The notes under the pieces are model-generated. The model searched no databases and was not told the DNA's origin. It saw only the letters and a program-made list of their open reading frames with translations. A stretch of 64,000 nt of DNA from Toxorhynchites rutilus septentrionalis (lineage: Eukaryota; Arthropoda; Insecta; Diptera; Culicidae): positions 62,102,718 to 62,166,717 of the forward strand of contig NC_073745.1 of NCBI RefSeq assembly GCF_029784135.1, given 5' to 3'. Below are positions 22,487 through 32,526 of the stretch, one piece after another; position 1 is the stretch's first letter, and each line of letters begins with the position of its first letter. The position numbers were made by a program, and so were the translations under genes.

Positions 22487-22745
22487 TCATTTGATACCTC
22501 CACCGTTTTGTGGAGGCGGCCATTTTGGATTTGCATTCCTCATGCATAACTGTGTTCTACTAGTCAAGCACTTTCATTTGATACCTCCACCGTTTTGTGG
22601 AGGCGGCCATTTTGGATTTGCATTTCTCATGAATAACTGTGTTCTACTAGTCAAGCCCTTTCATTTGATACCTCCACCGTTTTGTGGAGGCGGCCATTTT
22701 GGATTTGCATTCCTCATGCATAACTGTGTTCTACTAGTCAAGCCC
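22487..22745 (+). repeat. 87-bp shortened tandem units
   Basis: Three units lacking the CCATATTGATAGGG...TATGTAATC segment of the 118-bp unit, with CTCCACCGTTTTGTGGAGGC joined directly to TTTGATAC. CTCCAC...GTGGAG is itself a small hairpin. Confidence 0.85.
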
Positions 22746-22812
22746 TTTGATTTGATACCCATATTGATGGGGTTTTGAGAAAATATGTAATCCGCCATTT
22801 TGTAGCAGCCGC

Positions 22813-23309
22813 CATCTTGGATTTTTAAAATAATGAAATACCCAGTTTTATAATGACTGCAGGGATAAAGGTGTGTTCCAAATTTGAGACCAATCGGTCA
22901 ACAGGAAGGGGGTTAAATTTCTTTTAATGTGGTAAAGCGCTACAAACAAACATGTTACAAACATACAAACATACAAATTACAGAGCAAGCCAAATAACAC
23001 CGTTTAATAATTGTCTTCACCATAGCCGTAAAAGATGTTTCCCTTCCAGTACAAATAAATATATGGCACCACTGAAACTGCCTGGCATTTCGACTTCACA
23101 CAAATGTCTAATATGACGCACTGTTTGGAAGAAATTGTCATTTATCTATTGGCGCCAGTATCTAGAAAAAATTCTATTCGCTGGCGTGGCCAATTACTTG
23201 TGCGATACTTGCGCAAGTAACTGGAGCCGGGTGTTTACATGGCTCTAATAACTAGACTCTAGTGATTGGATTCTTCTACTAGCGCGTTGACTGGCACCGT
23301 CTAAATCAG
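22813..23309. other. Interval without recognised gene
   Basis: Starts with TE-edge sequence (ACATACAAACATACAAA). The remainder has only short frames and nothing recognised. Confidence 0.4.
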
Positions 23310-24142
23310 CCTTAATAGCGAATTCGTTTTTGTTCAGTTTCAACCCCAGTGCCGCAACTGCTGTCAAAACGTTTTTTTATTCACTCAGTGTCGCACTAGT
23401 TCGCCCCGAAAGCTGTCAGTTGGCACACGGGTTCACCAATACAACTATACTGAACTGTCAAGTTCCGAGTATTGTTTTGGAAAATCTAAAAATAAAGACT
23501 ATGAAAATAGAAAACCTGCTGCTTTTGCTCTTGTATTATTGGAGTCGTAATCCAATTCGAATTCTGATTTTGAGGAGAATATTCGAGTAGACGCCATTGA
23601 GCTACGTGTGCTTTCATTGGGAGGCGAAAATAATGATGGATATTCAAGTGGAATAAACCTGCTTTCAAAATCAAAATTATGAATGAAAATTTACTTAACG
23701 TATCGAATATTTATTTTATGTGATGAAATAAGAGGTTTTTCCGATATCGCAGAAACATATTGAACGAAAACTGTCTAATGATGATTTTATATTATAATAG
23801 TAATTATTTGTGGAACAAACAGGAAATGCATCGACAAATGGTTAAGTGAGTATCAGAACTACATGTGTTAGGTAATTAAACAATATGAAGTAAAAATTTT
23901 CATTCAAACTTTTATACTTTTACACTGCACTTGGCCCTTCTGATCTGATAGAGAATAATTTACCTCCCAAGCACTAATATCGCCACCAGACGTCGACACT
24001 GTACATTTGTCGTCGCAAATATAAACAAATAAAACTATATAACGCACACCAACAAACCACCGTATTCGTGAAACTGAAAACGTTTTTTTATTACAGAGTC
24101 AGTTTGGCACTGACTCAGTTTTAAAAACGAATTCGCTATAAG
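23310..24142. mobile_element. Non-autonomous DNA element with TTATAGCGAATTCG ends
   Basis: Left end CTTAATAGCGAATTCGTTTT and right end inverted (AACGAATTCGCTATAAG, 24127-24142). Similarity continues inward through the CAGTGCC and AAAACGTTTTTTTATT blocks. The interior is AT-rich and non-coding. Target duplication is not resolved. Confidence 0.65.
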
Positions 24143-24799
24143 GGACTTCCAAACAAATGAAACACAAGCTTTCTGCATAACTCCAGAACTAATCAAGTAA
24201 ATAGAGCCAAATTGGGCATGTGAGGGTTTTTGGGTACGAGAAATGCCCGAAAATATGGTGGTTTGACACCCTCCCTCTCCTGGAAGAGGAAAAGCCGTCC
24301 CAGAACAATATTACACATTTTTCCAACCAAACATGACGAGAAAATTCTGACGCGGGAAAACATCATGGGTATAAGACGGTCTGTGAAACCGTGCGCAAGG
24401 TGCGCGTTATGATTTTGTGCGCTTGATGTTCGAACCGAAAAACATATAATTTTGGAAATCTTCTGAGATCGTGGTGCAACAGTTTTGAAATGCAATGAAT
24501 GATATATTTCAAAACGAAAATTAACCAGGCAAACCAAGCCTCGATTCCTTATCCTCGTTAATTTGGGACTTCGCCTCCATTGTATTGATCTTAGAATAAA
24601 TTTCGAAAAACGAAAACGAAAAAAATTATTTATAATAGAAATTAGGCTTTTTCTGTGAGGAATTTATACCCATGATGTTTTCCCGCGCCACAATATATCT
24701 AGCTTACTTGTGAGATTTATGATTACTTTTTTTCTGAGCAGTTGTTTTCTGGAGCGATTTTCTCCGGTCACGAAATCCCCACCCAATCCGCTCACGTAC
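24143..24799. other. FBXO42-like intron 2 start and a TA empty site
   Basis: On the minus strand, 24799 downward is the intron following exon 2 of the FBXO42-like gene. 24155-24215 contains sequence matching the flanks of the DD37E insertion at 16852, with a single unoccupied TA (24202-24203). Confidence 0.6.
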
Positions 24800-25370
24800 C
24801 TGTTATCGGCCAAATTATAAATATGAAGCTCATCGAAAAGCGTACACATCTGAAACGGGGTGTACGAATGTCTCCATCCCCCGAACAGCACCAGTAACTC
24901 TTTATGACATACAAGTGATGCTCCTGCCTTCGGCGACGGATATGTACCCATCGAGATTGGCCGGATCCATTCCCTTCGACTCAAATCAAAGCGCCACAGA
25001 TCGTTGAACGTTGTATCGTACGACGAAGCACCCCCAAAAACATACATCGAATTCCGATGCAGCGAGCTTGCGTGTGCGAATCGAGCCGCAATAATCGGCG
25101 TTTGTCCGCCCAACAAATCCTGTCTCCAGCAAAGGTTGAAGTCCATAAGCCCCTTCTGAAGGCTTGCTTTTTTGCGTATTCGAACGTCTGCGAAAAAACA
25201 ACAACATCCAGTTTTATCAACTGCTATCATAATCCTATATGCAACTCACTGTTGATAAGAGGGATCCATCGCTTACAAACAAGGGCACACTGTTCCAGAT
25301 CCAGATACGGTGGGAGCAAACTGAATATGAACTCAAGAATTTCGTTCGGTAGATCGTTCACTGTGGCCAT
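24800..25370 (-). CDS. FBXO42: FBXO42-like F-box and kelch protein, exons 1-2 (partial)
   Basis: Substrate receptor of an SCF ubiquitin ligase by family; vertebrate FBXO42 (JFK) targets p53. Exon 1 is 25250-25370 (ATG at 25370; MATVNDLPNEILEFIFS, an F-box, with ALVCKRW). The intron 25188-25249 is 62 bp, with GTGAGT donor and TTTTTTCGCAG acceptor. Exon 2 is 24800-25187; it reads on as NVRIRKKASLQKG, then kelch repeats with SMYVFGG, FNDLWRFDL, REWIRP, SPKAGASLV and LLVLFGGW. It ends in phase 2 at a GTACGTGAG donor. The splice phases join cleanly to 169 codons, about a quarter of the vertebrate length (roughly 700 aa). The remaining kelch repeats were not found at lower coordinates, so they lie outside the window or the gene is broken. 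No stops interrupt either exon. Confidence 0.9.
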
Positions 25371-25685
25371 TCTGTTAGAAGTCGACCGACTTTGAGGGCC
25401 GCTTTGTATTAACTATGGATGGAATCGGGTTTTCTTCGCGATAAAATTGTCCGAGTGAAAATCGAAATTGGAATCCTTTTTTTCGTAAACAGCCTTTTCT
25501 TTCTTATTTGTTCCGCTGACAGAATGATGCAAAGCAGCTGATAGGGGTACCCGAGCAAAAATGTTTTGTTTGACCAGAACAAGGGATGCCCATTTTTATT
25601 CCTTTGGTTTATTTTATTTAGGCTCGTTTAGTGCATCTGCTGTAACAGAGACGAATTTATTCGTGTACATTTTTGTCTTATACTT

Positions 25686-25805
25686 AGGGGCTGTCCACAT
25701 ACCACGTGGACAGAAAAAGCATGATTTTAGACACCCCCCTTCCCTTCCGTGGATAAGCGTGGACATTTCTTATACCCCTCCCCCTGTTGTCCACGTGGAC
25801 ATTCC
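25686..25805. repeat. GTGGACA-rich MITE fragment
   Basis: Contains AGGGGCTGTCCACATACCAC, ACGTGGACA and a C-rich stretch, then TCCACGTGGACATTCC. A related fragment lies at 49471-49530. It looks like part of a palindromic non-autonomous element; boundaries are uncertain. Confidence 0.5.
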
Positions 25806-26359
25806 TCCTTACATCTTTTCGATCATAGATGCACCGTTTTTTCCTGAATATTTCAGCATCCTTCATGCAACTTAAGAATTCCATCCTCTCAGAACTTATG
25901 CTATGCAGTAAGTTGAAGTTCTTACAAGAATCTTAACAGTTAATAATCTGAAGATGCAATATCTGGTGTGTAAGGCGGGTGGAGTTTTAGAGGTGCCCTA
26001 GAAGCGTTCTGGATCGTTGATTTTCATACGTTTAGCTGCTAGCAGTACTTGGTGGAATTCATCGAAACTAGTTGCTTGGTAGAAGCTCATGATACAGATT
26101 TTCTTCCAGTCCTACTAGACCCAGCCATAACTTTCTTCAAGCGAAAACCTGCTTCGGGGTTCCATTCATTTGCTAAGATTTTTTTTCATTGTTGTAAATG
26201 ATTTGCCCTTTACTATTCGCTACAAATATGTATTTTCGTCGCGTTTATGAAACGAATCGCAGATTGAGATAAGTCCCTTCAAGTGTTTTTCGGTAAAATA
26301 AACCCTTATTCCTGAATCCGGTCGGATTGGAAATTAGTACAATGTTGCGTTCTTTACGA
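25806..26359. other. Interval without recognised gene
   Basis: Short frames only; nothing recognised. Confidence 0.4.
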
Positions 26360-26408
26360 CCCAGCAAACATTAAATCGTATAATTTTGCACGTGCCAAGT
26401 CTTACAAG

Positions 26409-28110
26409 TCCCGCTTACTCTTCGGTTCACAGAATTATCCTACAGATTTCTCATCCGTTGCAAGATCATGAATCCATTGGTGATTGATAACTTCGAAAAT
26501 CTACTCCAACTGACTCCTCAGTCAAGTTTTATGTCTTCATACCATGAGTACCTTACCCACGACGTGCACCCTTCACCAGGCATCTCCAACCAAGTTTGCT
26601 TCCCTTACTTCTGCAATTCCTCTGTCATTTTTGATCTGTCCATGCGACAAACAATCCATGGAATCCCAGATCACCTACGCTCCGATTCTATTCCGCCGAT
26701 ATTCTCGGCAGAATATGGGAAAGTTGGATCTGATAAAATGTTCTTTACTGACGATTCATTCATAAACGGGTCCACTGGCTTCGGCATCTTCAATGAAAAT
26801 TCCAGTGCCTCTTTCAAACTCAAAGATCCTTGTTCCGTGAATGTCGCTGAACTGGGTGCGATATATTACGCATTAGGGATCATTGAAACATTGCCCATCG
26901 ACCACTATTTTATTTTTTCAGACAGTCTCTGCTCAATAGAGGCAATCCGCTTAATGAAAGTTGATAAACGATCATCTTATTTCCTAACAAGAATAAGACA
27001 ACTATTGAGTGTTTTGGTTGAAAAATTATTCAAGATTACCTTAGCATGGGTTCCCTCTCATTGCTCGATTCCGGGGAATGAGAAAGCGGACTCGCTAGCT
27101 AAGGTGGGCGCTTTAGAAGACACACTTTTTGAAAGGCAAATTGCTTATAATGAATTTTTCCACATTCCTCGTCAGTATACGCTCGTAAGTTGGCAGCGCA
27201 TGTGGAGTGGTGATGAGTTCGGTCGTTGGTTACACACGATTATCCCTAAGGTCTCGACGAGGGCATGGTTCAAGGGATTGAATGTAGGTCGTGATTTCAT
27301 TCGCGTGATATCTCGGCTTATGTCCAATCACTACAACCTAAACGCGCATCTCTATCGCATTGGGCTCGCAGCAAACAATCTTTGTGATTGTGGCGATGGC
27401 TACCACGACATTGAGCATGTTGTCTGGTCGTGTATCCGGTTCCATACTGCTCGCTCTCAGCTATCTAGAGCACTGAGAGCACAAGGCAGACAATCGGAGA
27501 TCCCCGTCCGGGATATCTTAGGTAGCCGTGATCCTGATCTTCTGCTTCATCTATACCTGTTCCTCAGAAACGCCGATGTCAACGTTTAATGATGTTTCCT
27601 TCGTTGTGCCCCCGTTTCATATCCCTCCTATCCGATGAAAAAATTTTACTTAGTCGCGGCAATACATACACACACTCTTTACAGATGCACGGGCCGAAGG
27701 TTGTGCAGTCCACTGATCATTCAACAAGAGCCAAAGGTTGTACCGCTCATGACAACTCTACACGAGCTGATGATTGCGCCGGCTAGTGACCATTCTATCC
27801 TGGATTCCTCGAGGCGAGGAAGACGCACCACGCTAGATATGGGGTACAGACTAGGGGGGCGTTGCTGATTAATGGTCAGCTGCATCCCAATAGGAAGTAT
27901 CCCGTGTCGGGCACACGTACAGAGCATCGAAGACTGCAACATACCAATTATGAGAACACTTGTAATACTAACCTCGAGCCAACCGCGAGTAATCGGTTAC
28001 ATATTACTAACATAGTTGTAAGATAAAAATTGTCAAAATATTGGACTCCCGGCCCCGTCAGGCTAACGCCACATGTGCCTTAATAAAATATATATTTTGG
28101 GAAAAAAAAA
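26409..28110 (+). mobile_element. 5'-truncated non-LTR retrotransposon (RNase H type)
   Basis: Flanked by GTCTTACAAG (26399-26408 and 28111-28120). It begins inside the C-terminal coding region, continues through a 520-bp 3' untranslated part and ends in an A-tail (28102-28110). The duplication and tail identify a target-primed insertion. The RNase H domain after RT points to I, LOA or a related clade. Confidence 0.9.
26468..27589 (+). CDS. LINE ORF2 C-terminal part: RNase H and CCHC-like tail, 373 aa
   Basis: The frame is open for 373 codons but starts inside the protein. In the related LINE at 43738 the matching residues follow FLIRCKVMN, and the same RFLIRCKIM is readable just before this ATG. 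RNase H motifs are in order: FFTDDS (about residue 95), the ELGAIYYAL block, FSDSLCSIEAI, and WVPSHCSIPGNEKADSLAK. Catalytic acidic residues are present (D of TDDS, E of AEL, D of SDS, D of KAD). Near the C terminus CDCGDGYHDIEHVVWSC is the usual Cys/His cluster. RT and endonuclease are missing through 5' truncation, so it cannot retrotranspose on its own. No stop interrupts what remains, suggesting a young insertion. Confidence 0.9.
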   Translation: MNPLVIDNFENLLQLTPQSSFMSSYHEYLTHDVHPSPGISNQVCFPYFCNSSVIFDLSMRQTIHGIPDHLRSDSIPPIFSAEYGKVGSDKMFFTDDSFINGSTGFGIFNENSSASFKLKDPCSVNVAELGAIYYALGIIETLPIDHYFIFSDSLCSIEAIRLMKVDKRSSYFLTRIRQLLSVLVEKLFKITLAWVPSHCSIPGNEKADSLAKVGALEDTLFERQIAYNEFFHIPRQYTLVSWQRMWSGDEFGRWLHTIIPKVSTRAWFKGLNVGRDFIRVISRLMSNHYNLNAHLYRIGLAANNLCDCGDGYHDIEHVVWSCIRFHTARSQLSRALRAQGRQSEIPVRDILGSRDPDLLLHLYLFLRNADVNV

Positions 28111-29333
28111 GTCTTACAAGAAATCCGAATAAATCATAATCGCATATAATATCAATCAAAGTATGTATCGTGTATATTTGAAATCGCATAAAATGTAAAA
28201 ACTCGATTTTATATACCATTATCAAATTAAGTCGCAATTCGGTATAATAAACATCAGTTTTATGATGTACATTGTCGTAAAATATATTTAATCCGCATCA
28301 TATGCGTATATTACGCTGATGTAGTTTGTGTGTCGTATAAGCGTATAATTTAAATCGATTCAGTACTGTAGTAAATCGTGTTGCATGCTGAAGAAAATCA
28401 TGAAACAGTAAATCATATTAGATCCTAATAAAGAACATATTACATCATATTGAAATGTCAATGATGCACTCGAAAGTTTTAACCGCTGTTGAATTAAGTT
28501 TCAGATAGTCGCGCGAGATAGCTGGTAGATGATAATCCAGACGACCGGAGTTCGAACCCACATCGGAGCAGTTTTCACCAAACATTAATCTGTGACATTT
28601 TAAACATTCATATTCCACTCCCAACACAAGTCAATCAAACAATTATTATTTCTACGAACATAAATACTCATATATAAAAATGGCGATTCGTGAGGTTGTA
28701 ATAAACATTTCACGAAAATATTTTGCGCCATTTGTTTTTTTCTATGTCTGCAATAAATCGTATATAAGTATGGCAAAAGTCGTATTTGGTGCTTTGACAA
28801 TTCATGAATATATTCATATTAGATCGCAATTCAATTCCAACATAACTCCAACACTTTTGCATGCATATGCCAGTTAGGCGCATTATATGCCAACCAAATT
28901 TTAGGGCATATGATGATATATATACGCTTGTTATGCGATTTAATGTTTGCTGGGGAGGGTATTCTAGTCTAGAAATTTGAAAAAAAATCATTTTTTTTCT
29001 TCATATTTCTCTAATTCAGACATTTAAGAATATACCATAGAAGAGACTTTTTGAAAATCTCATTATTTACCAAGTTATAGCCATTTTAGTGTTGCGATAT
29101 ATTATCTAGTGCGGCCATGACAATTAACTTCAAACGCGTTTTTCTCGAAACATGTTTTTCAAAATGGCTTACACGATATCTCGAGTTCTACTTATCCGAT
29201 CTATGTTTATATGAATACAATCTGTATGTATCTTTCTATCGCATGAACCTATAAAAAATCATAATTTCGTTACTTTACTATTTTAAAAAAACAAGAAACT
29301 TAAAAAAAAGTTTTAAACAGCATTTTTTCTCTT

Positions 29334-29506
29334 CAAATTTCCGCCATTTTGTCAAAAAACACGTTTTTGACTTGTCCGAGGTTCATACGATAGTGGCATC
29401 TTTACTGATTCAGGATCTGTTCAAATTTCCGCCATTTTATCAAAAAACATGTTTTTGACTAGTCCGAGGTTCATACGATAGTGGCATCTTTACTGATTCA
29501 GAATCT
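29334..29506 (+). repeat. About 82-bp direct repeat
   Basis: Two adjacent copies of AAATTTCCGCCATTTT...GATTCAG(A/G)ATCTGTTC; present again in unit B at about 34244-34416. Confidence 0.8.
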
Positions 29507-30997
29507 GTTCGATTTGTTTGTTTCGGAAAACCAGAAGTGCTGGAATGTTGTACGCCATGGCACAACTTATTTTTTCGTTCAATTTTTGTTTTATTGATAT
29601 AACAAATAGTGATATAATGGATGGTAAAAATATTCTTTGTTTTACTTTTTCGGAGCTCGAACAAACGTCCGAAATTCGTGTCTCTATCCCCCTTAATCTG
29701 ATCGAGTCAAATCCTATCGGATGGTACAAATATTGCAACCTTGAAATGCAGAATGTAAAAGTTTATTTCGTTCAGATTGCGATGTGTGAAATCCGATCGG
29801 GTTCCGTAATATGGGTTAATATGTAGTCCATGCATTGTTGCATGTTTGCATGTTTCATGCATGTTTTTCGTGATGTTTCGTTTCTGTAATTTCGGTGATT
29901 TTCGACATCTGTAGTGAATCTACTAATTCATGTGCATGAAAGATTAATCTTTTCTTTTAATTATTCAGCAGTAGCAGCATGAACTTTCCAGACAACTCAA
30001 AAGAAGCGTATTACAAAAATTACCAGACATCAATGAAGAACAACATAATTGCAAGAAAAAGATCTCCAGAGATACGGCCCGTACACTCATGGAAGAATTT
30101 GTTTTTCGTTTCAATGTTCAGAAATCCTTGGGAGTTCTCGAAAACAAACCAAACAGTTTTGTCATCAAGAGCAAAAGCTGAATTCAATCCGCACTTAAGT
30201 CGTGATTTTTAATAATACAAAAAATCCAACATTCTTTGTGTTATTGGGTGTCTTTATCCTGGCGGATTTAATGGCCCTCTATTACCAATTGGAATAAATT
30301 GGATCCTAGTACATGTGCGTTACCTTCAGAATATACATTTCAGGAAAGAGGTTCAGTCCAGGCCCCGGCCAAGAGGATATGATCCGCGAGTCAAGATGTG
30401 TCACAAATTTAGCTGTCATTGCCAAACTATCAAACGTCTCGGTGAGCTCAAGGCAGATCTACGTAACAAGGTGCGCCCATTCGCTAATCATATTTAACTC
30501 GAAACAATCGTCAAATCAAATCGTCAGTTTTGCAATTCTAAAATTTGAATGGAGATTCTTAAGTTTCTCGATTACTTGAAACACGACGCTCTCTTAACCA
30601 TTTGGCTATATATTTCACAACACACAACATTTACAAAACCTCGCCATTATAATATAAAATCATAATCAAACACAATTCCAGTTCAATTTTACGTAATACT
30701 GTACTGCATAGAATACATATTCGAAATTGAAAGGTAAATTTTCAATCATTATTTTATTTTAGAAGTGTGTTAATGTCATCCTGCAAATTAATGGCTGTAG
30801 AGTGAATTTCACATTTTGACCCACCTGGTAGTATGTTAAGCGCCTTGATTTACACCAGCTTGAGAGTTTGGCAGTTCTCGCGAATGACAGTGGTTGTTTA
30901 GGAGTAGCCAAGATGTGTGGAATAAAGGTGTGACCGTGTCGTCAATAAGTGCGCGAGGGGAAACGGTATAAATATTCAGAGGACTGTGGAAAGGGAT
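29507..30997. other. Duplicated interval with unrecognised frames
   Basis: Frames at 29518-29826 (102 aa), 29979-30212 (77 aa) and 30313-30579 are kept in both duplicated units, but the copies are too recent for that to imply selection. No domain is recognised. The same applies to 34428-34736, 34889-35122 and 35223-35489. Confidence 0.4.
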
Positions 30998-31987
30998 TTT
31001 ACTGCAAATAGAGATGTCTAAATTTTTCGTTTATTCAATTGTCGATTAATCGTGGGGTCATTTTTAAATATTCGATTCATTCGAATAATTGTTTTTCAGT
31101 ATTCGATTAACCGAGCGAATATTTATTTCTTGTAATCAAAAGAACAGACATATTTGTAATAAAAAAGTATGATGTCATAATTTTAAAAGTTACATTAAAT
31201 ATAATTTTGAAATAAACATGGTGCAGAATAATTGTTTTTGAATGAAATGGTATTTTAGTATATTAATAAATTTACCATTTCATTATTGTTTGAGGACGAT
31301 TGAAAAAAAAAGTAAACAATGAGAATGATGCACAATGTTATTATTGTACCAACATAAAATTGTTTCTGTTCAAAATTACCTGTTCTTTGAATGTTGAATG
31401 AAATAGCTGATTTGTTTGAATATTTCTGCTTGATCCTTATAGCTACTAGTTCAAAAGAGGTACATTTATAGAATCATTGACCACTAGTATGGTATATTTT
31501 CCTCGGCACTCTGAATTTGAATACTACTATTTTAGAAAGGGAGCTGAAACCACTTTCTTTAAGTCCGCATTTTACCCTGAATTCTTCTTCCCAGTCTCCT
31601 CCACCACCAGGGAATCATTTTTATGGTTCAACCGTAAATGATTTAGCATATCCGAAGAATTTCGACGAAACACCATGACGGTTAACACTCCTATACTCGC
31701 GCATAGGTCTGAGAGACCAAGAAATCAATAATTCGTTCTTTTCTCAGAAAACAGTTACAGCTTCGGTTTTTTTTTTCTATAATATATGAGCTGAACAATA
31801 TCGACGATAAAACAAGTCGCAGGAAGTTCCTAGAAATCCTTTTATATCATCTTTTTATGCCCCATCAAAAACAGGCATTAAGTTTTTGTTTACCAAGAAC
31901 ACAGAAACAAAGAATATTAAATATAGGAAAACTTGAAATTCCAGAAACCTTACAATCGAATAATTAACCGACGTCTCTAACTGCAAA
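30998..31987. mobile_element. About 1-kb MITE, unit A
   Basis: Left ACTGCAAATAGAGATGTCTA and right end inverted (GACGTCTCTAACTGCAA) with further ATTCGATTA-type inward similarity. The interior is AT-rich. A second copy lies at 35911-36901, and a diverged inverted copy of the left part at 39340-39950. Confidence 0.65.
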
Positions 31988-32124
31988 ACACGGAAAAATA
32001 CCTCCATCACCGACCGACACCGAAAGTCGAATTATTTTCTTGAGCTGAAACATATAAGATAGAGTTTATTACAAACCTAACTTTAATCGTAAAAAACTTA
32101 CCTTTCAACTTTCCAATGCTCTTA

Positions 32125-32526
32125 AAGGGTGTGTCACATCAAATTGCATCACGGAAAAAACGCTGTAGAAATTCGCTCAGTAGACCGATCCTTTTGAAAA
32201 TTTTAGACAGTAAAATAAAAACTATTAAACAACTTTTGGCATTTTCTTTTTAATCATACTTCGAGCCCAAGCCCGTATGCTCGCACCTTCCTCTTTACCC
32301 CGTCCATAAGGTTCTGTACAACGTCAGGTTGTAGTTTTTTTTGAACAGAAATCCATTTTCTCTTGAAGTCCGCCTCCGATTTGACAACTTTTGGGTTCTT
32401 CCGGAGGGCCTGCTTCATAATCGCCCAATATTTCTCTATTGGGCGAAGCTCCGGCGCGTTGGGCGGGTTCATTTCCTTTGGCACGAAGGTGACCCCGTTG
32501 GCTTCGTACCACTCCAACACGTCCTT
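32125..32526 (-). pseudogene. DD37E fragment cut by the duplication junction
   Basis: The right terminal repeat (after TA at 32123-32124) plus the last 88 codons of the transposase, from VLEWYEANG to the stop, including PIEKYW. The fragment ends at 32526, where the second copy of the LINE tail begins. It is a by-product of the tandem duplication, not a separate insertion. Confidence 0.95.

Larger units (their letters stand above)
19190..22812. mobile_element. Foldback satellite element (118-bp and 87-bp tandem units)
   Basis: The left side (19190-19340 and 19590-19740) carries the unit in reverse orientation. The right side carries it forward as an array, so the whole is an inverted structure with one expanded arm. 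CTACTAGTCAAG landmarks at 20381, 20498, 20616, 20734, 20852, 20970 and, after the LTR insertion, 22354 and 22472 are 117-118 bp apart. The next three intervals (to 22559, 22646, 22733) are 87 bp each. Confidence 0.85.
26360..28954. mobile_element. MITE with CCCAGCAAACATTAAATCG ends, interrupted by a LINE
   Basis: Left end CCCAGCAAACATTAAATCG at 26360; inverted right end CGATTTAATGTTTGCTGGG ends at 28954. The interior carries many scattered ATCGYATAA-type subterminal motifs (28130-28950), suggestive of transposase-binding repeats. A 1.7-kb LINE sits near its left end. No target duplication of the MITE was found. Confidence 0.7.
27617..32526 (+). repeat. 4.9-kb tandem duplication, unit A
   Basis: The 4910-bp unit is repeated head-to-tail at 32527-37440. 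It runs from the LINE 3' untranslated region through the MITE right part and unique AT-rich DNA to the C-terminal part of a DD37E transposase. The copies differ by scattered substitutions and 1-3 base length changes in homopolymers. Confidence 0.95.

Noticed and set aside
20264..22745. Regular direct repeats considered as a CRISPR-like array.
   Set aside because: The unit is a continuous 118- or 87-bp satellite without unique spacers, in a eukaryotic TE context.
24193..24537. 114-aa minus-strand frame downstream of FBXO42-like exon 2 as exon 3.
   Set aside because: No kelch motifs; it contains repeat sequence also found at 16800 and 18150.
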